From positions 42,089 through 106,088 of the forward strand of contig CANQWD010000006.1 of assembly GCA_947627465.1 (NCBI GenBank): a stretch of 64,000 bases of DNA. The letters run 5' to 3'. The notes under the pieces were generated by a model. The model was not told the origin of the DNA. It saw only the letters and a program-made list of their open reading frames with translations, and ran no database searches. Within the stretch, counting starts at the first letter, position 1. Every line of letters begins with the position of its first letter. The DNA comes from an uncultured Clostridia bacterium. GTDB taxonomy: Bacteria; Bacillota; Clostridia; Oscillospirales; Ruminococcaceae. Positions 15,809 through 24,236 of this stretch are shown here, in pieces. The position numbers were made by a program, and so were the translations under genes.

Positions 15809-17953
15809 ATGAATATAAACGAAACTCTTGCAAAAGAGTTTAATTTACGTCAGGAGCAGGTGGACAATACGGTAGCTCTCATTGACGATGACAAGACGAT
15901 CCCGTTTATTGCGCGTTACCGTAAGGAGCAAACGGGGTCTCTGGACGATACCGTGCTGCGCGAGCTGTCGGACAGATTAACTTATCTGCGTAATTTGCAA
16001 AAGCGCAAAGAGGAGATAGCAGCTTCCATTACGGAACAGGATAAAATGACCGACGATATCGCGGCGTCCATTGAAAAAGCAATGACGCTTGTCGAAGTCG
16101 AGGACATTTATCGTCCGTTTAAGCCTAAGCGCAAAACACGCGGTTCCGTGGCTCGCGAAAAAGGTCTGGAGCCGCTAGCGGTTATTTTGCGTGAACAGAA
16201 GTTTGATGTTGTTCCCGAAACGGAAGCGGCAGCGTTTGTGAACGAGGAAAAAGGCGTTGCAACGGCGCAGGACGCGCTTCAGGGCGCTATGGATATAATA
16301 GCCGAGGATCTGTCGGACAGCGCGGAGCTGCGCAAAAAGCTCCGTGATTTGATTTTTAAACGCGGTACGATAAGTTCCTCGGCTGCCGCTGAGGACTCAA
16401 ACGAGGTATACAAAAACTATTTCGAGTTCAGCGGCGCTGTAAGCAGACTGGCGGGACATCAGACCTTGGCTCTCGACCGCGGCGAGAAAGAGGGGCAGCT
16501 TAAAGTTGCAATAACACTGCCCGAGGGCGAGGGCGAAAGTATGTGCGTGCGCGAGTTTACGGAAAACAATTCCGAGTGCGGCAAGGTGGTTCGCGCGGCT
16601 TGCGAGGACAGTTATAAAAGGCTTATTTTCCCGTCCGTTGAGCGCGAGGTTCGCGCGGAGCTTTCGGCGAACGCTCAAGAGGGTGCTATCAAGGTTTTCG
16701 CTTCAAATCTGCGTCAGCTTCTTATGGCGCCGCCCGTTAAAGACACGGTTACTCTCGGGCTTGACCCCGGATACGCACACGGCTGCAAATGCGCGGTCGT
16801 TGACAGCACAGGCAAAGTTCTTGATACGTTTATAATTTACATAACGCGTTCGCAAGGTGAAAAAGAGCGAGCCGAGCAGATCGTTAAAAAGGCTATTGAG
16901 AAACACCACGTTTCCACGATAGCGATAGGAAACGGCACGGCTTCCCGCGAAACGGAGCAGTTTACCGCCGAGCTTATTAAAGGCATTCCCGAGAAAGTAT
17001 CTTATATGGTGGTTTCAGAAGCGGGAGCGTCGGTGTACTCCGCTTCAAAGCTCGCCGCCGAGGAATTCCCGGAGTACGATGTAAGTCTGCGCTCGGCGGT
17101 GTCAATAGCGCGGCGTTTGCAAGACCCGCTTGCAGAGCTTGTTAAAATAGACCCGAAAGCCATTGGAGTGGGACAATATCAGCACGATATGCCGAAAGCA
17201 CGTATGGACGAGGCTTTAAAGGGCGTTGTCGAGGACTGTGTGAACTCCGTGGGCGTTGACTTAAATACGGCTTCATACTCGCTTTTGTCCTACATTTCGG
17301 GAATAAACAGTGCCGTTGCAAAGAATATCGTGGCTTACCGTGAGGAAAACGGTGCGTTTACCGACAGAAAGCAGCTTATGAAAGTAGCTAAGCTGGGCGC
17401 AAAGGCGTTTGAACAATGCGCAGGCTTTTTGCGTGTTCCAAACGGCAAAAATCCGCTTGATAACACGGGAATTCACCCCGAAAGTTACAAAGCCGCGAAA
17501 ACGCTTCTTGAAAAGTGCGGTATTACATCGGAAGAGTTGGGTAGGGGAGAGGTCGTTCGCGCGAAGGTTGACAGCATTGGACTTTCACAAATTGCCGAGG
17601 AAACGGGCGCAGGTCTCCCCACTCTTCAAGATATTGTAAAGGAACTGGAAAAGCCGGGGCGCGATCCTCGCGACGAACTGCCTCCGCCTTTAATGCGAAG
17701 CGGCGACATTATGGAGCTTAAAGACTTAAAGCCCGGAATGGAGCTTATGGGTACCGTCCGCAATATTGTGGATTTTGGCGCGTTTGTGGACGTAGGCGTT
17801 CACGAGGATGGACTTGTTCACATTTCTCAGATGAGCGACCGCCGAATTAAGCATCCGTTGGAAGTCCTCAAAGTCGGGCAGGTCATCAAAGTGTGGGTTT
17901 TAGACGTCGATGAAAAGCGCGGCAGAATTTCGCTTACGATGAAGCAGCGGTGA
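15809..17953 (+). CDS. tex: Tex family RNA-binding transcription accessory protein
   Basis: A 714-residue Tex protein, a cytoplasmic RNA-binding factor of the Spt6 family. In order: the helical N-terminus with VALIDDDKTIPFIARYRKE, a central YqgF/RNase H-like domain beginning near residue 318 (LGLDPGYAHGCKCAVVD), a helix-hairpin-helix region around 480-540 (LNTASYSLLSYISGINSAVAKNIV), and a C-terminal S1 domain (about 643-713, GTVRNIVDFGAFVDVGVHEDGLVHISQMSD). Family length is normal. GAGGTGC lies upstream of ATG 15809. The upstream region is unusually rich in repeats with -10 boxes. Confidence 0.95.
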   Translation: MNINETLAKEFNLRQEQVDNTVALIDDDKTIPFIARYRKEQTGSLDDTVLRELSDRLTYLRNLQKRKEEIAASITEQDKMTDDIAASIEKAMTLVEVEDIYRPFKPKRKTRGSVAREKGLEPLAVILREQKFDVVPETEAAAFVNEEKGVATAQDALQGAMDIIAEDLSDSAELRKKLRDLIFKRGTISSSAAAEDSNEVYKNYFEFSGAVSRLAGHQTLALDRGEKEGQLKVAITLPEGEGESMCVREFTENNSECGKVVRAACEDSYKRLIFPSVEREVRAELSANAQEGAIKVFASNLRQLLMAPPVKDTVTLGLDPGYAHGCKCAVVDSTGKVLDTFIIYITRSQGEKERAEQIVKKAIEKHHVSTIAIGNGTASRETEQFTAELIKGIPEKVSYMVVSEAGASVYSASKLAAEEFPEYDVSLRSAVSIARRLQDPLAELVKIDPKAIGVGQYQHDMPKARMDEALKGVVEDCVNSVGVDLNTASYSLLSYISGINSAVAKNIVAYREENGAFTDRKQLMKVAKLGAKAFEQCAGFLRVPNGKNPLDNTGIHPESYKAAKTLLEKCGITSEELGRGEVVRAKVDSIGLSQIAEETGAGLPTLQDIVKELEKPGRDPRDELPPPLMRSGDIMELKDLKPGMELMGTVRNIVDFGAFVDVGVHEDGLVHISQMSDRRIKHPLEVLKVGQVIKVWVLDVDEKRGRISLTMKQR

Positions 17954-17960
17954 GGTAATT

Positions 17961-18485
17961 ATGAGCGAAAAATCACAAAAGAATATGAAGCGGTTTGCGT
18001 ATATAATCGCGTCGGTTGCTTTTGTAGCGTTTGTTGTGCTGTTTTTTGTAGGTAAAGTCGGCGATTTTATCGGCTTTACGAGTGATACGTCTTCTCAAAT
18101 ACAAAGCACTGACAGTACGGGCGAAAGCGCGGCGGTTTCTCAAGACGTTACACAAGGAGAGAATTCCGCTTCGTACAGTTTTCAGGAAGCGTCAAGCGCA
18201 GCGTCCGTTTACGAAACATCATACAAATTCCGCAATGAAAGCTTACTAAATCAGCACTACGAAAAGCACGGCAGGGATATGGGCTTTAAGTCCGCAGAGG
18301 AATACGAACAAGCCGCCGCGGCTGTTCCGAATAATCCGAATGTGCTTCACAAAACCGAAAAAGAAGACGGCGATGACGTTTACTATGTTGAAAACACCAA
18401 CGAATTTGTTATCATATCCACCGACGGATATATCCGCACCTACTTCAATCCCGACCTAGGTATAGATTATTATAACAAACAATAA
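17961..18485 (+). CDS. Membrane-anchored protein with BECR-like putative nuclease domain
   Basis: A 174-residue protein with a single N-terminal transmembrane helix (about 11-30), a Ser/Thr/Gln-rich linker (about 35-85) and a conserved C-terminal domain (88-174). The domain has HYEKHGRDMGFKSAEEYEQAA and NEFVIISTDGYIRTYFNP, which I recognise as the pattern of the barnase-EndoU-colicin E5/D-RelE-like (BECR) nucleases found at the tips of phage and polymorphic toxins. The conserved His near the domain start and the T-Y-F motif near the end would be the active residues. It starts seven bases after tex. No immunity gene is obvious beside it, so a secreted or housekeeping role is equally possible. 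Confidence 0.6.
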   Translation: MSEKSQKNMKRFAYIIASVAFVAFVVLFFVGKVGDFIGFTSDTSSQIQSTDSTGESAAVSQDVTQGENSASYSFQEASSAASVYETSYKFRNESLLNQHYEKHGRDMGFKSAEEYEQAAAAVPNNPNVLHKTEKEDGDDVYYVENTNEFVIISTDGYIRTYFNPDLGIDYYNKQ

Positions 18486-18503
18486 GTTATTTTTGAAAAG
18501 CCC

Positions 18504-18532
18504 TTGACAATTTCGTTTTTTTATGGTAAAAT
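18504..18532 (+). promoter_or_regulatory. tRNA-Ser promoter
   Basis: TTGACA (18504-18509), 17 bases, TAAAAT (18527-18532). The transcript would begin around 18539, exactly at the hairpin preceding the tRNA. Confidence 0.7.
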
Positions 18533-18538
18533 AATATA

Positions 18539-18573
18539 GTTGAGAGGATTCCGATTGCGATTCTCCTCTCAAC
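18539..18573 (+). other. 10-bp hairpin in the tRNA-Ser leader
   Basis: GTTGAGAGGA (18539-18548) pairs perfectly with TCCTCTCAAC (18564-18573) and is followed by ACCTTATTTTT. It sits at the predicted 5' end of the tRNA transcript, 15 bases before the mature tRNA. It may protect or direct processing of the precursor, or act as a weak early terminator. Its CCTCTC strand could also pair with the tRNA 5' end. Confidence 0.6.
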
Positions 18574-18588
18574 ACCTTATTTTTAAAC

Positions 18589-18677
18589 GGAGAGGTATCG
18601 AAGTGGTCATAACGAGGCGGTCTTGAAAACCGTTTGAGGGCAACCTCACATGGGTTCGAATCCCATCCTCTCCGCCA
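18589..18677 (+). tRNA. tRNA-Ser (UGA anticodon)
   Basis: An 89-base class II tRNA. Acceptor GGAGAGG pairs with CCTCTCC, discriminator G, and CCA is encoded. The anticodon loop CTTGAAA contains TGA at 18624-18626. A long variable arm (TTTGAGGGCAACCTCA) marks it as serine. The T-arm is GGGTTCGAATCCC. It reads UCA and other UCN codons. Own promoter and terminator are visible. Confidence 0.97.
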
Positions 18678-18686
18678 AAATAGCGT

Positions 18687-18717
18687 AAAGCCGCATTGTT
18701 ATGCGGCTTTTGTTTTT
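18687..18717 (+). terminator. Terminator of tRNA-Ser
   Basis: AAAGCCGCAT, loop TGTT, ATGCGGCTTT, then TGTTTTT. Confidence 0.85.
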
Positions 18718-18822
18718 ATATCCCCGAAAAATCATTTTAAAACTATTTGATTTAGAATTTTTAAAGCACTTTCGATCAGACGAGACTTAGAGCAAGGAAA
18801 AATCTGAAAGGAAGTGTTTTTT

Positions 18823-18969
18823 ATGGAAAAACCATCGAATGAAGTGCTGAAGGAATTTATAAACAACCGGAATTGTGCAAGCACAACGGACAACAGCATG
18901 AAGGAGCTGTTTAGCGGCTTGGTTTCCAATCAACTTTCGATAATGTTCGCGGATAGGGAGACCGCATAA
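18823..18969 (+). CDS. 48-residue ORF, possible transposase N-terminal remnant
   Basis: A short frame too small for the ORF track: MEKPSNEVLKEFINNRN... to ...FADRETA. AAAGGAAG lies eight to ten bases before the ATG. The helical pattern (leucine-rich first helix, then MKELFSGLVSNQLSIMFADRE) loosely resembles the N-terminus of IS256-family transposases, truncated by the TAA, but nothing transposase-like follows. It might instead be a genuine small protein. Low certainty either way. Confidence 0.35.
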   Translation: MEKPSNEVLKEFINNRNCASTTDNSMKELFSGLVSNQLSIMFADRETA

Positions 18970-19255
18970 TTGGATTTCCTCTCTTATTGTTTTTTCCGTA
19001 GGCGAAGACGGCGATTAAGAGGAACCGCAAATCATGCTTGCTTTGCAATCGACCTTTTGCCTGATTGGATTTGCTTTTGCACAAAATTTTTTGGGAGTGC
19101 TTTTTTGTCATGATGAACTCTAAGCCTGCAATTTTGTCAATTCTTCGGGATTTGTATAATCGGATAATTGATTGTAAGCGCCGAAAATGCTTGCACGAGG
19201 TGTTTTTCCGCTATAATAACTCGGTTGCTGTTTTAACGTGAGCAGGCTTCGCTTG
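18970..19255. other. Intergenic stretch without recognisable genes
   Basis: Between the 48-residue ORF and the convergent PNPOx-like gene. It holds only short frames on both strands, a T-rich segment (TTGTTTTTTCCG) and no clear RNA structure or repeat. Possibly decayed mobile DNA. Confidence 0.5.
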
Positions 19256-19690
19256 TCAAATTTCGTCAATTGAGAATGTTCTATTTGACAAACCGTGGTA
19301 ATAGTTCACTGTTTCTGCGGTGAACTTGTAAACGCAATAGTCATCGTCATCCACACCGTCAGGGTAATATATCTCGCAGCCGTCGCGCCAAAGCATTGCT
19401 TTTGTTTCCCGGTCGGTGCACACCTCGATGTTTCCGGTGAAAAGCGCCCCTGCGTAATCCTTATCGTTGACGTAATATACGCACGCTTTCGGGTTCGCAA
19501 TAAACTGCTTTACGCGCTTTGAACTGTAATTCGTAGAGAAATAATGTGTTTTTATAGGGCGCTTGTCCTCGTCCTCAAATACCAGCATTGCCTTTATTTG
19601 AGGAGCGCCGCTCTTGTTTACCGAGCCTATGTAGGCAACCTTTGATTTTTCTCGCAGTCCGCGTATCTCAGCTATGATTTTTTTGTCCAT
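19256..19690 (-). CDS. Pyridoxamine 5'-phosphate oxidase-family protein under MarR control
   Basis: A 144-residue split-barrel protein. IAEIRGLREKSKVAYIGSVNKSGAPQIKAML is the usual PNPOx-like start, and KTHYFSTNYSSKRVKQFIANPKACVYYVN contains the phosphate-contacting basic residues. Relatives bind FMN or F420 and act as small reductases or ligand-binding proteins. ATG 19690 is favoured because AAGGAG is seven bases upstream, and the tracked start 19789 lies inside the MarR gene. It overlaps marR by 23 bases and is co-transcribed with it. Confidence 0.85.
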   Translation of the reverse strand: MDKKIIAEIRGLREKSKVAYIGSVNKSGAPQIKAMLVFEDEDKRPIKTHYFSTNYSSKRVKQFIANPKACVYYVNDKDYAGALFTGNIEVCTDRETKAMLWRDGCEIYYPDGVDDDDYCVYKFTAETVNYYHGLSNRTFSIDEI

Positions 19691-20129
19691 TTTCATTCTC
19701 CTTTTTGATAAGATTTTCAAGAACTTTCCCAAGAGCCTTTTCAAAGGCGAGTATCTCGTCATCGCCGAATCCTCCGTAAAAAATCTCACTCATTTTTGCG
19801 GAAACCTCGTCATATTTTTCACGCAGAGAACGCGCGTGTTTCGTAAGCTGAATACGCACGGTTCTGCGGTCGGCGGGGTCGAATGCACGCACGATGTGCC
19901 CCGATTTTTCCAATCGGTCAAGCATACTTGTGAGAGTGGTTTTCGCAAGTCCCGTTTTTTCGGAAAGCTCACGGATGGGAATGTCATCCCTTTCCCAAAG
20001 CACAAATAATATCCGACCCTGCGCCCCGTTAAACTCGCTTATACCGTGTTCCGAAAGCAGCTTTTCAAATACCCGCCCCTGAATCTGTTTGATTTTTGTG
20101 ATAAGAAATCCGCCGTTTGTTTTCTGCAT
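19668..20129 (-). CDS. MarR family transcriptional regulator
   Basis: A 153-residue winged-helix regulator. LSEHGISEFNGAQGRILFVLWERDDIPIRELSEKTGLAKTTLTSMLDRLEKSGHIVR (about 29-85) is the helix-turn-helix, followed by the wing motif DPADRRTVRIQLT. MarR proteins are dimers that release DNA on binding phenolics, drugs or on oxidation. No obvious redox cysteine pair is present. ATG 20129 follows AGGAGGTG. It controls itself and the overlapping PNPOx-like gene through the palindrome in its promoter. Confidence 0.92.
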   Translation of the reverse strand: MQKTNGGFLITKIKQIQGRVFEKLLSEHGISEFNGAQGRILFVLWERDDIPIRELSEKTGLAKTTLTSMLDRLEKSGHIVRAFDPADRRTVRIQLTKHARSLREKYDEVSAKMSEIFYGGFGDDEILAFEKALGKVLENLIKKENENGQKNHS

Positions 20130-20148
20130 TTCGCACCTCCTACCATAT

Positions 20149-20177
20149 AGTATAGTACTATATAGTACTAATGTCAA
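20149..20177 (-). promoter_or_regulatory. marR promoter with palindromic operator
   Basis: Minus-strand TTGACA (20177-20172), 17 bases, TATACT (20154-20149). The spacer and the edge of the -10 are filled by a perfect 18-base palindrome TAGTACTATATAGTACTA (20153-20170). A dimeric repressor bound there would block polymerase directly, which fits MarR autoregulation. Confidence 0.82.
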
Positions 20178-20346
20178 GCGTTTTCTTAATGTTTCACGCA
20201 ATTTTCACACAAAGTTCTTCAAAAAGTTTCTGACGTTGCCTTAAGTTTTCCTTGCGCAGTATTGTTTTAGAAATATTGTCATTTTATACAAAAATTTCTA
20301 AAATTCAATATATTTAATGTGTGAAACATTGAATTTCAAAAATCCC

Positions 20347-20375
20347 TTGAAAAAAAGCGTATTTTGCGGTATACT
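20347..20375 (+). promoter_or_regulatory. glyA promoter
   Basis: TTGAAA (20347-20352), 17 bases, TATACT (20370-20375), 37 bases before glyA. An inverted repeat AAATTCAAT..ATTGAATTT lies just upstream. The 283-base gap to marR contains no gene. Confidence 0.65.
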
Positions 20376-20412
20376 ATAATACAGAGGTACTACATCTTGA
20401 AAGGAGATTATT

Positions 20413-21666
20413 ATGTACAACGATTTGATGGATTCGATAGGTTTTGTGGGCAATTACGATAAAGAGGTTGCCGACGCAATGGGTCTGGAGCTGGAGCGCC
20501 AGCAGCGTAACTTGGAGCTTATTGCGAGCGAGAATATAGTTTCCCCCGCGGTTATGGCGGCAATGGGCAGCGTTCTCACGAACAAGTACGCCGAGGGTTA
20601 CCCCGGGAGACGTTATTACGGCGGCTGCGAGGACGTTGATATCGTCGAGAATATCGCGATAGAACGCGCAAAGAAGCTTTTCGGCGCACAGTTCGCGAAC
20701 GTTCAGGCGCATTCGGGCGCACAGGCGAACACGGCGGTTTATGTGGCCCTGCTTCAGCCGGGCGACACCGTTATGGGTATGAGCCTCGATAACGGCGGAC
20801 ATTTAACGCACGGTTCTCCCGTAAATATTTCGGGCAAGCTCTATAACTTCGTTCCCTACGGCACGAACGACGACGGTTTTATAGATTATGAGGAGCTTTA
20901 CAAGCAGGCTAACAAGTGCAAGCCCAAACTTATCGTTGCGGGTGCGTCCGCTTACCCGAGAGCGATCGACTTTGAGAAACTCTCCTCTATTGCGAGAGCG
21001 GTCGGCGCCTATCTCATGGTAGACATGGCGCATATCGCGGGACTTGTCGCGGCGGGTCAGCACCAAAGCCCCGTACCCTACGCTGACATCGTTACGACGA
21101 CCACTCACAAGACTTTGAGAGGTCCGCGCGGCGGTCTTATCCTTACAAACAACGAGTATCTCGCGAAGAAGATAAACTCCGCGATTTTCCCCGGAACGCA
21201 GGGCGGTCCGCTTATGCACGTTATCGCGGCGAAAGCCGTTTGCTTCGGCGAGGCGCTGAAGCCCGAGTTCAAGACCTACGGCGAACAGATAGTTAAGAAC
21301 GCCAAGGCTCTTGCGGATACTCTGCTTGAAAAAGGCTTTAACCTTGTTTCGGGCGGCACGGACAATCACCTTATGCTCGTTGATTTGAGACCGTTCAACA
21401 TCACCGGCAAGGAATTGCAGAACAACCTCGACGACGTTTACATCACCGTAAACAAGAACGCTATCCCCAACGACCCGCAGAAGCCCGCGTTCACAAGCGG
21501 CGTTCGCATAGGCACGCCCGCTGTTACGACGCGCGGTCTTAAAGAGGACGATATGAAAGTTATCGGCGAGTGCATTTACCTTACGGCTAAGGATCACGAC
21601 GGCAACAAGGAGAAAGTTCGCGCTATGGTAACGGAGCTTACGAATAAATATCCGCTGTACAAATAA
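20413..21666 (+). CDS. glyA: Serine hydroxymethyltransferase
   Basis: A 417-residue PLP enzyme that interconverts serine and glycine with tetrahydrofolate, the main source of one-carbon units. [30 protein letters not shown] and [14 protein letters not shown] are family hallmarks. The PLP lysine is Lys233 in [14 protein letters not shown]. Length matches the family. The ribosome binding site AAAGGAG lies upstream of ATG 20413. Codon use is strongly biased to GGC, CTT and GTT, like other highly expressed genes here. Confidence 0.98.
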   Translation: MYNDLMDSIGFVGNYDKEVADAMGLELERQQRNLELIASENIVSPAVMAAMGSVLTNKYAEGYPGRRYYGGCEDVDIVENIAIERAKKLFGAQFANVQAHSGAQANTAVYVALLQPGDTVMGMSLDNGGHLTHGSPVNISGKLYNFVPYGTNDDGFIDYEELYKQANKCKPKLIVAGASAYPRAIDFEKLSSIARAVGAYLMVDMAHIAGLVAAGQHQSPVPYADIVTTTTHKTLRGPRGGLILTNNEYLAKKINSAIFPGTQGGPLMHVIAAKAVCFGEALKPEFKTYGEQIVKNAKALADTLLEKGFNLVSGGTDNHLMLVDLRPFNITGKELQNNLDDVYITVNKNAIPNDPQKPAFTSGVRIGTPAVTTRGLKEDDMKVIGECIYLTAKDHDGNKEKVRAMVTELTNKYPLYK

Positions 21667-21729
21667 TTGATAATGTGCAATGGATAATTGACAATTTTGG
21701 TGTGCGCTTTGCGCATGTTATTTAAAACT

Positions 21730-22290
21730 ATGAAATATACACGAGAATTTATTGAAGATAAATTTAAACGCGGCGAGCGTTTAAAATTCATCTTCTTTTG
21801 GGGGCATAAGCCGTCGGCGGACGGAAGCATTACAAAATCGTGCTTCAGTCAGTGGTGGGATTGCCGCTTCACGGTTGACGGCGTGGAGTATCACACCGCC
21901 GAACAGTATATGATGGCGCAGAAAGCCGCGCTTTTCGGAGACGAGGAGATCCGCCGCGAGATAATGTCGGCAGGTCACCCGAAGCAATTCAAGGCGCTCG
22001 GACAAAAGGTCTCGCACTTTAAACAGAATGTGTGGGACGAAAACTGCCGCGATATCGTAGCAAAAGGAAACTTGGCGAAATTCTCTCAAAACGAGAGCCT
22101 AAAGTCGTTCTTGCTGAATACAAATACACGCGTTCTCGTTGAAGCCAGCCCCTACGACAAGATTTGGGGCATTGGAATGGGAGCGGACGACCCGAAAGCC
22201 GAAAACCCCGCGTTATGGAACGGCACGAATTTCCTCGGCTTTTGCCTTATGGAAGTGCGCGATATTTTGAGGGAGAACGCGAATGGTTAA
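21730..22290 (+). CDS. NADAR family protein (ADP-ribose-linked N-glycosidase)
   Basis: A 186-residue NADAR domain protein. FSQWWDCRFTVDGVEYHTAEQYMMAQKA is the family signature, followed by HPKQFKALGQKVSHF, LLNTNTRVLVEASPYDKIWGIGM and GTNFLGFCLMEVRD. Members hydrolyse N-glycosidic bonds of riboflavin intermediates or remove ADP-ribose from guanine, so they can belong to riboflavin metabolism or ADP-ribosylation defence. No rib genes or DarT-like toxin lie nearby. The start is uncertain. ATG 21730 fits the family but has no clear ribosome binding site, and ATG 21715 is an alternative. It overlaps the next gene by eight bases. Confidence 0.88.
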   Translation: MKYTREFIEDKFKRGERLKFIFFWGHKPSADGSITKSCFSQWWDCRFTVDGVEYHTAEQYMMAQKAALFGDEEIRREIMSAGHPKQFKALGQKVSHFKQNVWDENCRDIVAKGNLAKFSQNESLKSFLLNTNTRVLVEASPYDKIWGIGMGADDPKAENPALWNGTNFLGFCLMEVRDILRENANG

Positions 22291-23062
22291 TGAGAAAATC
22301 GACGGCGGCAAGGCGTTCGATTGGGGCAGGACCTCGGAGGATTACGCAAAATTCCGCGATATTTACCCCGACGAGTTCTATGAGCGTATCGCGAAGCGCG
22401 GTTTATGCGTAAACGGACAGAATGTTCTGGACTTAGGCACGGGAACGGGTGTTATTCCGCGAAATATGCGAAAATACGGCGCGAAGTGGACGGGCGCGGA
22501 CATTGCCGAAAATCAGATAGAACAGGCGCGGCGCTTGTCGGCGGGAATGGATATCAATTACGTATGCTCTCCCGTTGAGGAAGCGGAGTTTCCCGAAAGC
22601 TCGTTTGACGTGGTAACAGCGTGCCAATGCTTTTGGTATTTCCACCACGAGACGCTTATCCCCAAACTCTGCGCAATGTTGAAAGACGGCGGTTTTTTCG
22701 TGCCTATGGAAATGGAGTGGCTGCCGTTTGAGGACGAAATAGCGCGGCAGAGCGAGGAATTGGTTCTGAAATACAATCCAAATTGGACGGGCGCGGGAAT
22801 GAAGCGGCAAGAGCTTTTCGTTCCCGAATGTTATTTCGATAAGTTCAAGCTCGTTTATCATGAGGAATACGCCTTGCCGGTGCATTTTACCCGTGAAAGC
22901 TGGAACGGGCGAATGAAAGCGTGCAGGGGAGTGGGCGCGTCGCTGTCGGAGAGCGAGACTGCCGCTTGGGAAAAGGAACATACGGCTCTGCTTGAAAAAA
23001 TCGCTCCCCCGGAATTTGACGTGAAGCATTTCGCCGCTTTCGCGGTTCTTGAAAAGTTGTGA
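22283..23062 (+). CDS. Class I SAM-dependent methyltransferase
   Basis: A 259-residue Rossmann-fold methyltransferase of the Methyltransf_11/25 type. Motif I is VLDLGTGTGVIPRNM (about 50-64), motif II is in WTGADIAENQIEQAR, and motif IV is SFDVVTACQCFWYFH. The C-terminal half is aromatic-rich and may bind the substrate, which is unknown. It is translationally coupled to the NADAR gene. The ribosome binding site GGGAG is inside the upstream gene. Confidence 0.88.
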   Translation: MVNEKIDGGKAFDWGRTSEDYAKFRDIYPDEFYERIAKRGLCVNGQNVLDLGTGTGVIPRNMRKYGAKWTGADIAENQIEQARRLSAGMDINYVCSPVEEAEFPESSFDVVTACQCFWYFHHETLIPKLCAMLKDGGFFVPMEMEWLPFEDEIARQSEELVLKYNPNWTGAGMKRQELFVPECYFDKFKLVYHEEYALPVHFTRESWNGRMKACRGVGASLSESETAAWEKEHTALLEKIAPPEFDVKHFAAFAVLEKL

Positions 23063-23083
23063 TAAGACAGAAAGGAAAATATA

Positions 23084-24235
23084 ATGTCAAATGTAAAAAA
23101 TACGGAAGTTCTTTATTCGGAGTATAACGAGGTAGCACCTATCGGGCTTATCGCCATGCGCGGCACCGAGGAACTCGGAGCGCGTATCAACAGCTATCTC
23201 ACGCGCTGGGCGGACAGATACGGAAAGCCCGTTCACGACTACCTTATAGAGGCGGAGTGCCCTCGTTTCTCTTCGGGAGACGCAAAGGGTCTTATAAAGA
23301 GCACGGTTCGCGGCAAGGATTTGTTTATCCTTGTGGACGTGGGAAATTACAGCTGTACTTACAAACTTTTCGACCGCGAAAACTATATGTCTCCCGACGA
23401 TCACTACGCCGATCTTAAGCGTATTATTCAGGCGGCTTCGGGAAAACCGCACCGCATAAACGTTATTATGCCGCTGCTTTACGGCGGACGTCAGCACAGA
23501 CGCTCCTACCGCGAGAGCTTGGACTGCGCGTTTATGCTTCAGGAACTTCACGATATGGGCGTTGAGAACGTCATCACCGTGGACGCTCACGACCCGCGCG
23601 TATGCAACGCTATCCCGCTTATGGGCTTCGATAACGTTATTCCGTCTTATCAAGTCTTAAAATCAATGTTTGCCTCGTTCCCCGACCTTGTGATAGACAA
23701 AGATCACTTTATGGTGATAAGCCCCGACGAGGGCGCATTGAACCGCAATATGTTCTACGCTTCAATGTTGGAAGTGGAAATGGGAATGTTCTACAAGCGC
23801 CGCGATTATTCCACGATAGTAAACGGGCGCAACCCCATTGTGGCGCATGAATATCTGGGAACCTCCGTTGAGGGAAAGACTGTGTTTGTTGCCGACGACA
23901 TCATTTCTTCGGGCGAATCCATGCTCGATATCGCCAAAGAACTTAAAAAGCGCAAAGCAAAGCGTTTCTTTGCCTATGCAACATACGGAATTTTCACCAA
24001 CGGCTTGGAAGCGTTCGATAAGGCTTATGAGGACGGAATGATCGAAGCGGTGTTCAGCACAAACCTTACTTACCGCACGCCCGAACTGCTCAAACGTCCG
24101 TGGTATAAGGAAGTTGACGTATCGAAGTATATCGCGTACTTCATAGCTTCCATAAATCATGACACTTCGATCTCCAACGTCATGGACCCGAACGAGAAAA
24201 TAAAGGCTCTGCTTCGCGAGCACAAAGGTCTGTAA
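23084..24235 (+). CDS. prs: Ribose-phosphate pyrophosphokinase (long form)
   Basis: A 383-residue PRPP synthetase. It makes PRPP from ribose 5-phosphate and ATP for purine, pyrimidine, histidine and NAD synthesis. NVIMPLLYGGRQHRRSYRESLDCA corresponds to the ATP-binding region, VITVDAHDPRVCNAIP to the metal-binding flexible part, and VFVADDIISSGESMLDIA is the PRPP-binding loop. It is about 60 residues longer than classical bacterial enzymes, matching a Clostridia clade with an extended N-terminus. It is followed two bases later by rarA. Confidence 0.93.
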   Translation: MSNVKNTEVLYSEYNEVAPIGLIAMRGTEELGARINSYLTRWADRYGKPVHDYLIEAECPRFSSGDAKGLIKSTVRGKDLFILVDVGNYSCTYKLFDRENYMSPDDHYADLKRIIQAASGKPHRINVIMPLLYGGRQHRRSYRESLDCAFMLQELHDMGVENVITVDAHDPRVCNAIPLMGFDNVIPSYQVLKSMFASFPDLVIDKDHFMVISPDEGALNRNMFYASMLEVEMGMFYKRRDYSTIVNGRNPIVAHEYLGTSVEGKTVFVADDIISSGESMLDIAKELKKRKAKRFFAYATYGIFTNGLEAFDKAYEDGMIEAVFSTNLTYRTPELLKRPWYKEVDVSKYIAYFIASINHDTSISNVMDPNEKIKALLREHKGL

Positions 24236-24236
24236 T

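Noticed and set aside
18539-18588. T-box or attenuator upstream of tRNA-Ser
   Set aside because: No T-box sequence or specifier loop, and the downstream gene is a tRNA rather than a synthetase or biosynthetic gene.
20803-21597. 264-residue minus-strand ORF opposite glyA
   Set aside because: Shadow of glyA. The sequence is Arg/Val-rich reverse-complement noise without family motifs.
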